Part shown: positions 43,567-51,993 of the stretch, piece after piece
Layout of the letters: each line of letters starts with the position of its first letter
Numbering within the stretch: the first letter of the stretch is position 1
From: Sorangiineae bacterium NIC37A_2
GTDB taxonomy: Bacteria; Myxococcota_A; Polyangia; Polyangiales; Polyangiaceae
Reading direction: 5' to 3'
Length of the DNA stretch: 64,000 bases
Assembly: GCA_002085155.1 (NCBI GenBank)
Contig: NASX01000006.1
Location: 1-64,000 of the forward strand
Position numbers and translations under genes: made by a program
The notes under the pieces: generated by a model
Seen by the model: only the letters and a program-made list of their open reading frames with translations
Databases searched by the model: none
What the model was told of the DNA's origin: nothing

Positions 43567-45551
43567 TGCCGCGCCTGTCCGCCGGTCCGGCCCTGGTCAT
43601 CTGTCTGACAGCGCTCTTTGCGTTGCCGCAGATGGCCGGGGGCTACCGGCTCACTAAATGGGGCCTTTTGGGCCTCGGGCTAGCCACGCTGGCTCTCGGG
43701 TTGCTCGTGCGCCTTCGGGCGTACGGGCAGCTGCGTTTTGTGCCGTGGCTCGCGTGGGTGCCATCGGCGGCGTTCGTCGCGGCGGCCGTCCTTTTGCCTT
43801 TGGCTGCGTCCTCTTTCGCCGCGGCGCACTGGCCTCTCGCTCTTGTCCTCCTCACGGGGCTCGGCTTCTTCTTCGTCACCAGCGTCGCGCTTCGCGAGGC
43901 CGCTGACCCAGCGCGCGCTCGGCGAAGCAGCGTTCTCTTGCTGACAGCTACGGGCGCGCTCTGCGCGGTGCTCGTATTGCTCCAAGCGGCGGGCCTAAGC
44001 TGGATGACGGAGGGGGTACCGGATGGGCTCGAGTTTCGTGCGCCGGGAACCTTCGGAAACCCGAACTGGGCCGCGGCCTTTCTTGCTCCTTTGGTGCCCC
44101 TCTCACTCGCGCTCGGGGCGACGGCAGCTGGCGCTCGAGAGCGCCGGTTGCACCAGGGCCTGGCTGCTCTGCTCGCCATCGCTGTGGTGGCGACTTTGTC
44201 GAAGGACGGAGCCGCAACACTTGTGGCGGGCGTACTTTCGTACCTGCTCTTGGACAGAGGAGCGCCACGGCGCAGGCGAGTGGCGCTGCTCAGCGTAGGG
44301 TTCGCGGGAGCCGTGGGCATATGGATCGCGGCGTGGCAGCTCGATTGGCTCCAGAGCGCGCCTTGGCTGCGGGGACGTTGGTTCGTTTGGCAAGCGGCGC
44401 TCCTCTTAGCGTGTCACCATCCGCTCACGGGCCTCGGACTTGGAGGCTTCCTCCCGGCCTATGGGGAGGCCGCTCGAGAGCTCCAGCGCGCGCATCCTGA
44501 TCTCTTCATGCCACTGTCCGTCTTGGATGTAGCGCACAACGATGTGCTGCAGTTTGCAGCCGAAGGGGGCTTCCTCACGGCTGCGGGCTTTTTGGCTGTG
44601 GTGGCCTCGGCGCTCCTGCTCTCGTGGCGGGAGGGCTCACCGCTCACGCGCGGGGTAGGCGCAGCGATCGCGGCGCTTTTTGTCAATGGTCTCGCGGACC
44701 CGCCGCTCCGCATGCCGGTGACGTTTGCGCTCTTTTTCTTCTTGCTCGGATGGCTGGCGGCGGCTGCGTCACAGAGCGAAAGGCCGGGCGAGGGGCGGCC
44801 TGATGCGGCGGGCGCAAAAAACGAGCGCAACACAGCGAAAGCGGACAGAGCGGCCCACAGCACGACGGAAGCGAACCCGACCGCACACAGCGCGGCGCAG
44901 TACAACGTGACAGCATCCGTTGCCAGACACGTCCTGCTCATCAGGTTCTTGCTGATCGCCTCCTTCGCGCTCGGCGCAGTACAGGGCGTGCGCTACTTGG
45001 CGGGCAATCTTTACTGGACCTGGGGTCGTGATGCGCTCGACCGAGAGGGCCCCATCGAGCCGACGATTCAGCACTATGAGCAGGCGCGCTTCTTCTTGCC
45101 GGAGCACGGGCGCATAGCTTTAGAACACGCTCGGGCGCTCGCCCGCGCAGGAAAGCTCGACGAGGCTCTCTTGGCTTCGAAAGCTGCTTCGGCGCTGCGC
45201 TTCGATTGGGACGATGAGCTGTTTCGAGCGGACGTGCGGGCCCATCAGCTCAAGCCGGATGAGGTGGTCCAGATGTGGCAGGACCTTTCCGCGCGTTATC
45301 CGATGCTCCTCACGCCGCACCTGCGCCTCGGCGCACTCTACGCGCAAGCTGGTAACGTAGCCGCGGCCATCCACGAGTACGAAGCCGTGCTCGCTCGTCC
45401 GCAGGCGACGCGCGCTGGCGCATCCGCCCAAGCGCAGGCGACAAGTGCCCTCCGCAAACTCCGTGGGGAAGAACCGGCCGAAGAGCGCCTGAAGAGGAAG
45501 CGGCCCAGCCAGCGGCCCTCGAAGCTGCGGAGACCTGGGGAAGCGCGCTGA
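43566..45551 (+). CDS. O-antigen ligase/polymerase-like membrane protein with C-terminal TPR
   Basis: 661 residues from ATG 43566, sharing one base with the previous stop. About ten hydrophobic segments fill residues 1-400, with the Wzy_C landmarks EFRAPGTFGNPNWAAAF (about 160) and LTGLGLGGFLPAYGEAARELQ followed by DVAHNDVLQFAAEGGFL, the conserved glycan-ligase loop. A soluble C-terminal region (about 470-640) has TPR-like helices: IQHYEQARFFLPEHG, AHQLKPDEVVQMW and LRLGALYAQAGNVAAAIHEY. It joins or polymerises surface polysaccharide or glycosylates protein. A Thr/Ala/Asn low-complexity loop (about 420-445) separates the parts. Start at 43566 preferred over earlier frames. Confidence 0.85.
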   Translation: MPRLSAGPALVICLTALFALPQMAGGYRLTKWGLLGLGLATLALGLLVRLRAYGQLRFVPWLAWVPSAAFVAAAVLLPLAASSFAAAHWPLALVLLTGLGFFFVTSVALREAADPARARRSSVLLLTATGALCAVLVLLQAAGLSWMTEGVPDGLEFRAPGTFGNPNWAAAFLAPLVPLSLALGATAAGARERRLHQGLAALLAIAVVATLSKDGAATLVAGVLSYLLLDRGAPRRRRVALLSVGFAGAVGIWIAAWQLDWLQSAPWLRGRWFVWQAALLLACHHPLTGLGLGGFLPAYGEAARELQRAHPDLFMPLSVLDVAHNDVLQFAAEGGFLTAAGFLAVVASALLLSWREGSPLTRGVGAAIAALFVNGLADPPLRMPVTFALFFFLLGWLAAAASQSERPGEGRPDAAGAKNERNTAKADRAAHSTTEANPTAHSAAQYNVTASVARHVLLIRFLLIASFALGAVQGVRYLAGNLYWTWGRDALDREGPIEPTIQHYEQARFFLPEHGRIALEHARALARAGKLDEALLASKAASALRFDWDDELFRADVRAHQLKPDEVVQMWQDLSARYPMLLTPHLRLGALYAQAGNVAAAIHEYEAVLARPQATRAGASAQAQATSALRKLRGEEPAEERLKRKRPSQRPSKLRRPGEAR

Positions 45552-46056
45552 GCGGACGCGATGCGCGCACGATAGGCGCGCTCCATTCCTTGGGGGGCCT
45601 GACCTGTCCCACGCGGCGCTCATCGCGCTCGCTCGGCGCTCTCTGCGAGCACGCGCGAGAGCGGCGCCGCAGCACGCGCAGCGCGCGGAACGCCCGGAGT
45701 TCTCGGGAGAAACGGCGAAGCCCCTCGATCGCTCCTTGGGGGCTTCTGTTTACCGACCCTCGCCGAAGGTTAGCGACGAGAGAAAAATGGCTCGGGGTGT
45801 AGTGGCCTCTCACGGGGGCCGATTTCACAGGGGCTCGCGGGACGCCGAGAGTCGCCGAATCGCCGTCCATCGCGCTCTTGGCTGCGCGTAGGTGCCGACG
45901 ATATCACGGCCGAACTTGGTGGACAGAGTTCGCGTGCAGGACGCCTCTACAGAATTCGCATTGGGCTCCGGCTCTTCCCTCAGCGACCTCGCGCGTAGCG
46001 CCTGCGCGAGCGGGACGCGGTTCATGTTGCGCGAGCCGACCCGCATCTGAACGCCG
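45552..46056. other. Intergenic region, probably degenerate
   Basis: About 500 bp with no convincing coding frame. Composition remains GC-rich, with scattered fragments such as GSGSSLSDLARSA (about 45960-46020) that may be the remains of a gene whose 3' end is the next entry. It begins a 5-kb stretch in which nearly every gene is broken. Confidence 0.45.
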
Positions 46057-46222
46057 GTTCCCATCTACGCGATGGACGTTCGCGCCGACGGCGCCTTGCG
46101 GCCCTACAACAGGCGTCTGCCCGAAGACGGTCGTCGAGCTCATCGCGCGGCAGGAGAGGCAGCGCGCGAGAGAGGAGCGCGAACGCGCCAAGCAGGAGCG
46201 CGAGCAGAGACGAGGTGGGTGA
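46057..46222 (+). pseudogene. Fragment of an unknown gene with a frameshift
   Basis: A stretch reading VPIYAMDVRADGALRPYNRR then LPED, followed in a different phase by VVELIARQERQRAREERERA and a Lys/Glu/Arg-rich helix to the stop at 46222. One extra base near 46128 (GACGGTCGTCG) separates the parts. It is preceded by an in-frame TGA, so only the C-terminal end remains. Confidence 0.4.
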
Positions 46223-46279
46223 GGTCATCGCTCGCGGTTCTTCTGGACTTGTTCCGATCCGTGAGCGTGTGTGATGCGC

Positions 46280-47174
46280 ATGAGCGACGCGCCTACGCCC
46301 AGGCTCAGCAAGGAGCAGATCGAGGACCTACGACGTCGTCGCAGTGAGGCCGCCGACGTTCTCGCCCAGACGCTCCTCGACATGTGGAAGGCCGAGCAGC
46401 GCGCTAAGCGTCGAGGCGTCCCATGGCCTCCACCTGCCGAAGTGCCGACGGCCCCACCCGAGGTGCCGAGGACACGCGCTCGCCGCGGGCCTGACAAGCC
46501 GCTGCAGCGCGTGTTCCGTGAGTACCAGCGCGACGACGCCGACACCGTGAAGGCGATACTCGACACCACGTGGTTTCCCGCGTCAGAGCTGGAGTCCGAG
46601 CCCGAGGGCGGACAGCGCTACCGCGTCGTGCTGAACCTCGGTCGCACGCGCGCGGGCGTCGCCATCCTCGACGCGTACGGCGAGGTCGCCGTGCTCCGGG
46701 CGATCGCGGTTCGGCTCTCCCATCGGCGAGAGAGGCACGGCAGTGCGCTCGGCGCCTTCATGATCCAAATCGCCCACGAGCTGGGCGTCGCCCGTCTCTA
46801 TGCGGCCGCAGCGACGACCGGCTTCCCCGATGCACTCGGCTTCGAGCCGTGCGAGCGCGCGCTGCTGCCCGCCGCTGCCCGCCGCTGCGAGTGCGCTCCC
46901 TGGCATCGCAGAAGCGCCCGCCGCTGCGCTCATCTTCGAGCTCGTGCCATCGGGGCATGCGCACCGCGAATCCTCGGCGCGGAAGGAGCCGAGCAGGCCG
47001 GTGGTGAAGAGGCCGCCGAAGAGGATGTCCCGCAAGCAGGCAGCGGAGTCCGCGCTGGCGTTCCTCGCGACGCTGACCGATCCGAAGACCGGCAGGCCTG
47101 CAAGAACGACTGGACCATCGGCGGAACAGAAGCGACAGGACCACGCCGAAGGAGAAGACCATGAGCGACGATGA
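46280..47174 (+). pseudogene. GNAT-domain protein broken by a 10-bp duplication
   Basis: Start MSDAPTPRLSKEQIEDLRRR; GNAT-like core in one frame: LNLGRTRAGVAILDAYGEVA, VRLSHRRERHGSALGAFMIQ and ARLYAAAATTGFPDALGFEP (ArsN-like order). At 46868-46887 the sequence CCCGCCGCTG is present twice in tandem; the second copy shifts the phase. Removing one copy joins the GNAT frame with a downstream frame of strong codon bias (PGIAEAPAAALIFELVPSG, then RPPKRMSRKQAAESALAF) ending at 47174. The original gene was therefore about 295 residues. Function unknown apart from the acetyltransferase fold. Confidence 0.65.
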
Positions 47175-47271
47175 ACTGCCCAAGTACGGCCCGAAGGAGG
47201 CCGACCATGTGTCGGTCGGTGAGAAGTGCGCCGCGTGCAGGAAGCCCTTCGTGGACCGAGCCCTTCGATGA
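47161..47271 (+). CDS. Short, truncated conserved-type protein
   Basis: 36 residues with AAGGAG and good spacing upstream: MSDDELPKYGPKEADHVSVG then EKCAACRKPFVDRALR. The YGPK-x-x-DHV-x-VGEKC-x-AC start recalls longer (70-80 residue) small zinc-ribbon-like proteins, so a stop appears to have arisen early. It overlaps the end of the previous broken gene. Likely a remnant. Confidence 0.4.
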   Translation: MSDDELPKYGPKEADHVSVGEKCAACRKPFVDRALR

Positions 47272-47371
47272 CCTCGATGGCTGGTGACGGCGCTAGGAAC
47301 GAATCCTTTACTAGCGGCGGCCGCTAGGAACGTCGGCTTGACTAGTGTGGCAATGTTGCCTGATATCAGCC

Positions 47372-47458
47372 TGTTGCACGATGTGCGCAACTGTGACATT
47401 CAGAGCAACCTGCTCCCATCGTTGCCTAGAATTAGGCTGTTGCACGAGACGCGCAACA
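47372..47458 (+). promoter_or_regulatory. Two operator-like inverted repeats before the AbiEi-type gene
   Basis: TGTTGC-N9-GCAACT at 47372-47392 and TGTTGC-N9-GCAACA at 47438-47458; the second reaches the A of the ATG at 47458. Centres are 66 bp apart. AbiEi antitoxins are known to repress their operons by binding inverted repeats upstream, so these are the probable operators. Confidence 0.65.
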
Positions 47459-48477
47459 TGGATTTTAAACACAACACGATCGTTCGGGAGGGGCTTCAGG
47501 AGCTTCGACGCCGCCTTCCGCCTGGCTGGAGCGCCAAGCCGCAGGACGGGACTACGGTCGAGGTTGCCGCGCCTGATCGGCGAACGGGCGCGATCGTGCT
47601 GGAAGCCCGGGCGCGGCTGGCCCCGAAGGACGTCCTGCCCCTGGCCGACAGGCTCGTCGAGGGGCGCGAGACACCGGTGGTAGTCGCTCCCTTCCTCACC
47701 GAGAACACTCGCGCCCGCCTGCGCGAGCGTGACGTCGGCTACCTCGACCTAACCGGCAACGCGCGCATCGTCTTGCCCGAGCCGGGGCTGTTCATCGAGA
47801 CCCAGGGGGCCTCCGAAGATCCGAACCGCGAAGAGCGGCCCGCTCGTTCACTGCGTGGTGCGAAGGCCGGTCGTGTCGTTCGAGCCCTCATCGAGCTGAA
47901 GACGCCGCCCGGGGTTCGCGAGCTGGCCGCGCTCACCAAGATCGACGCGGGCTACGTCTCCCGCGTGCTGTCGTTCCTCGACTCCGAGGCGCTCATCACG
48001 CGCGTCGGGCGCGGCCGCATCGAGAGCGTCGACTGGCCCGCGCTGCTTCGACGCTGGGCGCAGGAGGCGCCGCTCGACGCGCGCGGCAGGCTCCGCACGT
48101 TCCTCGAACCGCGTGGGCTGACGGCGTTTCAGGCGCGCCTCGCCAAGTTCGACGGCCTGTACGCGATCACCGGAAGCCTCGCGGCAGCCACCCTGGCGCC
48201 GGTTGCCCCTGCTCGACTCGCGACGGTCTGGATTCCCGACGTCAACGCGGCCGCGACGAGCCTCGCGCTTCGCCCGGCCGATGTGGGCGCGAACGTGGTG
48301 CTCGCCGAGGCTCTCGATGACACCGTCTTCGAAGGCGTGGTCCAGCGCGACGGCCTTTGGTACGCGGCGCCCACGCAGGTTGCGGTAGACCTGCTCACGA
48401 GCCCCGGGCGCGGTCCTCAGGAGGGCGAGGAGCTGATCGACTGGATGAAGACGAACGAGGACCCATGGCGACGATGA
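47458..48477 (+). CDS. abiEi: AbiEi-family antitoxin / transcriptional regulator (type IV TA)
   Basis: 339 residues from MDFKHNTIVREGLQELRRRL (ATG 47458); an upstream extension to 47284 crosses the operators and is unlikely. Landmarks: LTENTRARLRERDVGYLDLTGNARI (in parts: RDVGYLDLTGNARI), then a winged helix PPGVRELAALTKIDAGYVSR and VLSFLDSEALITRVGRG, and the C-terminal domain LYAITGSLAAATLAPVAPA. The Y-L/F-D-L-T/S-G-N-A-R-I motif marks the AbiEi group. It overlaps the following nucleotidyltransferase gene, as in other AbiE pairs. It should autoregulate through the 47372-47458 repeats. Confidence 0.8.
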   Translation: MDFKHNTIVREGLQELRRRLPPGWSAKPQDGTTVEVAAPDRRTGAIVLEARARLAPKDVLPLADRLVEGRETPVVVAPFLTENTRARLRERDVGYLDLTGNARIVLPEPGLFIETQGASEDPNREERPARSLRGAKAGRVVRALIELKTPPGVRELAALTKIDAGYVSRVLSFLDSEALITRVGRGRIESVDWPALLRRWAQEAPLDARGRLRTFLEPRGLTAFQARLAKFDGLYAITGSLAAATLAPVAPARLATVWIPDVNAAATSLALRPADVGANVVLAEALDDTVFEGVVQRDGLWYAAPTQVAVDLLTSPGRGPQEGEELIDWMKTNEDPWRR

Positions 48478-49305
48478 ACGACTTCGACGAGCTGTACGTC
48501 ATGGCCCGGCGCGTGCTGCTCGATGCGCTCAACGCGCTCGGCGACCACCGCGACGCGATCGTCCTCGTCGGCGCGCAGGCCGTGTACCTCCGCGTAGGCG
48601 ACTCTGAGCTCGCCGTCACGCCGTACACCACCGACGGAGATCTCGTGATCGACCCTGCCGTGCTCGCGGAGATCCCGCCGCTCGAGCGCGCGTTGATGGA
48701 CGCGGGCTTCTACCCGAAGGCCAAGGACTCGGTGGGCGTGTGGCTCACGACGCGTAAGACGAGCAAGCAGGTGGACGCCAGCATCGCGGTCGACCTGCTC
48801 GTTCCAGCCTCCGTGAGCCCAGGAACCGGGCGTCGTGCTGCGCCTCCCCGGGCACGACACCCGCGCCGCCCGCATCGTGCGCGGGCTCGACGGCGCGATC
48901 GTCGACGCCGATGTCATGCGCCTCGCCGCGCTGGAGGAGGGGGACGCACGCTCCGTCGATGTGCGCGTCGCGGGCCCGGCTGCGCTGCTTGTCGCTAAGG
49001 TCCACAAGATCGACGACCGCAAAGGCTCGGACCGCTCGAGCGACAAGGACGCGCTCGACGTGCTTCGCCTCCTGCGTGGCACCGAGACCGAAGACCTCGC
49101 AGCGCGCTACGCGATGCTGTTGGGCGACAAGCGCTCCGAGGGAGCCGCCCGCCGTGGTCGCGAGCTGCTGGAGGCGCAGTTCGCCAAGGCGCGCAACGTC
49201 GGCGTCGAGATGGCGATCCGTTCGGCGGGCGTCGTCGGCAACGCGGAGGAAATCGGCGCGCAATTCGAAGCGCTCGTCGGTGACCTGCTCACCGCGCTGA
49301 AGTGA
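48465..49305 (+). pseudogene. AbiEii-like nucleotidyltransferase toxin, frameshifted
   Basis: First part: MATMNDFDELYVMARRVLLD, IVLVGAQAVYLRVGDSELAV, YTTDGDLVIDPAVLAEIPPL, with a DxD-type metal motif (DGDLVID) of nucleotidyltransferases, in one frame to about 48830. The rest (LPGHDTRAARIVRGLDGAIV, GPAALLVAKVHKIDDRKGSD, AQFEALVGDLLTALK) is out of phase by one base. The overlap with abiEi (12 bp) and the fold fit AbiEii. As read, the toxin would be inactive; a single indel restores about 280 residues. Confidence 0.75.
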
Positions 49306-49468
49306 CGATGTGACGATCTTCGAGCTCGGCGTTCCATGAACGAGCCTGTTTCGCAGGATGCGGAACAGCAACCTCGGGCTTCATCGGTGCTACTTCGGCA
49401 GCCTCTTGAACGTCTCACGATGCCTGGATGCTTCTTGGTCATTTCGTCGTTTCCTCGTCGACGTCGCT

Positions 49469-50437
49469 CTAGCGAGCGTAGCCGCCGAACTCCTCAGTGA
49501 GCCGCGTCAGCTCGCGGAGTCCTTCGCGGCGCCAGGCGTCGTGCTTCGCTTCGAGCAACTCGCGCAGGCGCTCGGCAGCTTCGGGCGCGCGCTCCGGGTG
49601 GCCCTTGAGGTCGACGTAGGCTTGCGCGGGATGGACGCAGCTCACCGAGCCCACGAAGTCCGTGTGCTGGAAGACGCTCTCGTCGTCGGGGATCACGAGC
49701 CAGAGGTTCGCGCCGCGCGGCTCCTCGCGGAAGCCGAGCTTCGCGCGCAGCTCCTCCGACGGCGGCTCGGCGACGTAGAAGGTCGCGATGCGGAAGGCCG
49801 CGAAGAACGAGTGCAGCCACGCCGCAGAGAGGCCCGTGGCCGCATGCTGGAAGCCCTCGGCCGCGAAGGTGTCCGAGACGAAGCGCGTGAGCGCGTCCCC
49901 CGAGCGCGCCGCGACGCCGCCCATGAGGATCGTGTGCCGCTCGAAGCAGTCCTCGTCGCGCCAGGCATCGGCGAGGAGCACGGGGCTCTTCACGCGGTAC
50001 TCGTCCTGGCTGGCTCGCGCGAGGTGCTCCTCCTGTTCGAGGCGGTCGACGAGCTTGGTCACGGTGGTCTCGGGCAGCCCCGTTGCGGTTGCGGCCCATG
50101 CCGGGGTGAAGCTCCTCGTCTCTGAGGTCAACAACCAGCGTACCAAGCACGCACGGCTCCTCGCCGCCGTGCTCGTCGGGCGGGGCTGCCCTCGAAAGCG
50201 GTTCGGTCGTCCATCAACGACGACGCGGAGCCCGGACGTGACGATCCGCGCGTTGCCGCTCAAGTCGAACCACGAGAGCTTCGCGTCGGCACACGCCCGC
50301 CGACCGTCGTCGGTCATGAAGGGCACAGCGATCACCGGCGTCGCCTCCCGCTGTCGTGCCGCCGCCTTGAGCGAATCGACGCTCGCGACGATCGCAGTGG
50401 GCGAGCTGGTAGAGAGGAGGCGCCGAACTCGACGCAT
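49469..50437 (-). CDS. Second AbiEi-like regulator, N-terminus probably truncated
   Basis: 322 residues; paralogous to the 47458 product in motif order: PVIAVPFMTDDGRRACADAK, then LSWFDLSGNARIVTSG, winged helix FTPAWAATATGLPETTVTKL and VDRLEQEEHLARASQ, and a C-terminal half with ILMGGVAARSGDALTRFVSD. The first 60 residues present in its paralogue (upstream of ATPVIAVPF) are missing or replaced by a basic stretch; the start lies at the same place where a truncated YggL begins on the other strand. No toxin partner is adjacent. Probably an incomplete antitoxin. Confidence 0.65.
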   Translation of the reverse strand: MRRVRRLLSTSSPTAIVASVDSLKAAARQREATPVIAVPFMTDDGRRACADAKLSWFDLSGNARIVTSGLRVVVDGRPNRFRGQPRPTSTAARSRACLVRWLLTSETRSFTPAWAATATGLPETTVTKLVDRLEQEEHLARASQDEYRVKSPVLLADAWRDEDCFERHTILMGGVAARSGDALTRFVSDTFAAEGFQHAATGLSAAWLHSFFAAFRIATFYVAEPPSEELRAKLGFREEPRGANLWLVIPDDESVFQHTDFVGSVSCVHPAQAYVDLKGHPERAPEAAERLRELLEAKHDAWRREGLRELTRLTEEFGGYAR

Positions 50438-50655
50438 TCGTCGACCGGCTCGTCGACGCCGTCGAGACGCGGAAGCTCGCCTTCGGCGGTGGCGTGGGGC
50501 GCGATGACAAGCTCGATGGGTTCGTCACGCGCATGGGGCGCGGCAGCGCCACCGAGGCTGACCGCGCCGCCATCATCGCGTTCCTCGCGGGCGACGACGC
50601 CGTCGTTCGTCACGAGGTCGGCGCGTTGCGCGACGCTTGGTACGGCTGGGACTGA
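50413..50655 (+). pseudogene. YggL-family (DUF469) gene fragment lacking its 5' part
   Basis: The frame gives ELDAFVDRLVDAVETRKLAF, GGGVGRDDKLDGFVTRMGRG, SATEADRAAIIAFL and EVGALRDAWYGWD, matching the C-terminal two thirds of YggL 50S-ribosome-associated proteins. A TAG just upstream (50410-50412) leaves no start codon; the basic N-terminal part is gone. The break coincides with the truncated end of the minus-strand AbiEi-like gene, so a rearrangement joined the two. Confidence 0.7.
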
Positions 50656-50811
50656 ACGCGGCGGGCGCTCAGCCCGCCAGCGTCTTCACGGCCTTCACCG
50701 TCCCCGCCGAGCTGCGCCGCGCGCCGTGCGGCTGGTTCGCCATCGCCGGCGAGCCGCCGATGCTGTACGCCGCGCGGGCCGGTGAGCTGGCGGCGATGGG
50801 ACTCCTGTGAT
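50656..50811 (+). other. Unassigned coding-like remnant
   Basis: A plus-strand frame with strong codon bias gives VFTAFTVPAELRRAPCGWFA then IAGEPPMLYAARAGELAAMG and stops at 50810. No start codon fits and I do not recognise it. It lies between the YggL fragment and the reductase gene and looks like a further gene fragment. Confidence 0.3.
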
Positions 50812-51369
50812 TCAGCGCGCGCGGCGGTAGTGCATGGCGACCGCGCCGCAGCGGAGCGGCTTCGCCGAGACCAACTCGAGCCGTCGCGTGCTGGGCAGCC
50901 CGCTCTGGTACAGGGTCGGGCCGTGGCCGGCGATCCTGGGGTGGACGAGGAACTTGTACTCGTCGATCAGATCCAGCCGGTCCAGCTCGGTCGCGAGCTT
51001 GCCGCTGCCGAGGAGCACGCCGGCCGGGGTCGCGTCCTTGAGCTTCTGCACGCCCGTGCGCAGGTCGCCGGCGATATGGTGGCTGTTGGTCCATGGGAAG
51101 TCCTTGCGCGCCCTTGACACCACGTACTTGGGCTTGGCCTCCAGCTTGACCGCCCACTCGCGCATGGCCGGCGGCGCCTCCTCGTCGCCGCGGGCGACCG
51201 CCGGCCAGTAGCTCTCCATCATCTCGTAGGTGACGCGGCCCCATAGCATCGCCCCGCCCTCGTCCATGAGGCGGGTGAAGAAGGCGTGTGTCTCGTCGTC
51301 GGCGATTCCCTCCTGGTGGTCGACGCAGCCGTCCAGGGTGAGGTTGAGGCTGAAGGTGAGGAGTCCCAT
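50812..51369 (-). CDS. Dihydrofolate reductase family (RibD C-terminal-like) protein
   Basis: 185 residues from MGLLTFSLNLTLDGCVDHQE (ATG 51369). RibD_C/DHFR-like fold: start LTLDG, MLWGRVTYEMMESYWPAV, PKYVVSRARKDFPWTNSHHI, LLGSGKLATELDRLDLIDEY, LVHPRIAGHGPTLY. NADPH binding around the LLGSG loop is expected. The substrate is unknown; these proteins are often linked to stress or antibiotic loci. The longer frame to 51417 adds only Ala/Ser-rich residues. Confidence 0.88.
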   Translation of the reverse strand: MGLLTFSLNLTLDGCVDHQEGIADDETHAFFTRLMDEGGAMLWGRVTYEMMESYWPAVARGDEEAPPAMREWAVKLEAKPKYVVSRARKDFPWTNSHHIAGDLRTGVQKLKDATPAGVLLGSGKLATELDRLDLIDEYKFLVHPRIAGHGPTLYQSGLPSTRRLELVSAKPLRCGAVAMHYRRAR

Positions 51370-51438
51370 AGCCGGCGAGTCTAACGCCGGGCTGCGCGAC
51401 GCGGCCACATAGGCCAACGTCGGCGCTCGTGGCGCGCG

Positions 51439-51600
51439 TCAGAGCGCGACCACCGCGAAGCGCAGGCCCGGGTTCATCGCCTCGAGGGCGGCGCGGCGAA
51501 TCGAAGCTTCCTCGGCGGTCACGAACGCGTCGTACCGCCAGTCGTCGCGGGTGGGCTTCATGCGGCTGATGCTGCCGTCCTTGTTCACCCGCTTCACCAT
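51439..51600 (-). CDS. Small hypothetical protein
   Basis: 53 residues from ATG 51600: MVKRVNKDGSISRMKPTRDD, WRYDAFVTAEEASIRRAALE, ending MNPGLRFAVVAL. Basic N-terminus and one helix; no motif. The reading frame continues upstream without a better start. Weak support, but composition is protein-like. Confidence 0.4.
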   Translation of the reverse strand: MVKRVNKDGSISRMKPTRDDWRYDAFVTAEEASIRRAALEAMNPGLRFAVVAL

Positions 51601-51621
51601 GAAGCGTGCGGTGGTGGCGCT

Positions 51622-51918
51622 GTGAGTACGCCGAGGACCACGGCCATGACGAAGAGCGTGAGCCAGGGCGAGAGCCGCTACGGAACGCCCGAGCCGCAGA
51701 TCGCGCTCCGCTTCCCGAAGGGCACCAGCTACCGCGTCGTGAAGGCCGCCCTCCACAAGCTCGCCGCCGAGATCGAGCTGTCGACGCCCGCGAGCGAGCG
51801 CTGGTGCGTGAGCACCGAGGACGAAAGCGAGAGCGGGCGCGTGTACCTCGAGCTCGCCGACGCGACGCCCGCCGAGACCGCGCGCGGGATGGCGCTGCTC
51901 ACGAAGCTGGTGGGGTGA
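51622..51918 (+). CDS. Small hypothetical protein
   Basis: 98 residues: MSTPRTTAMTKSVSQGESRY, TPEPQIALRFPKGTSYRVVK, ALHKLAAEIELSTPASERWC, RVYLELADATPAETARGMAL. Alpha-beta pattern with two helices; no family known to me. An internal Met (51646) is possible. It precedes the ars operon by 70 bp and may share the region's promoter, though no ars-like role is evident. Confidence 0.5.
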   Translation: MSTPRTTAMTKSVSQGESRYGTPEPQIALRFPKGTSYRVVKAALHKLAAEIELSTPASERWCVSTEDESESGRVYLELADATPAETARGMALLTKLVG

Positions 51919-51975
51919 GCCTGCGGAGCCCAGGCGACCGTGCACCCGCGGATTGACGGGGGGTGCTCGGTGGTC

Positions 51976-51993
51976 CATCGTAGAGGAACGATG
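51976..51993 (+). promoter_or_regulatory. ArsR operator overlapping the arsR start
   Basis: CATCGT-agagga-ACGATG: perfect 6-bp arms, 6-bp spacer, 51976-51993. The spacer is the Shine-Dalgarno sequence and the right arm contains the ATG (51991). Bound repressor, or the mRNA hairpin, would block expression. A matching site occurs in front of acr3 (52362). Confidence 0.7.

Noticed and set aside
47284-47457. N-terminal extension of the AbiEi gene
   Set aside because: It would run through the two operator repeats; the ATG at 47458 gives the family-like start.
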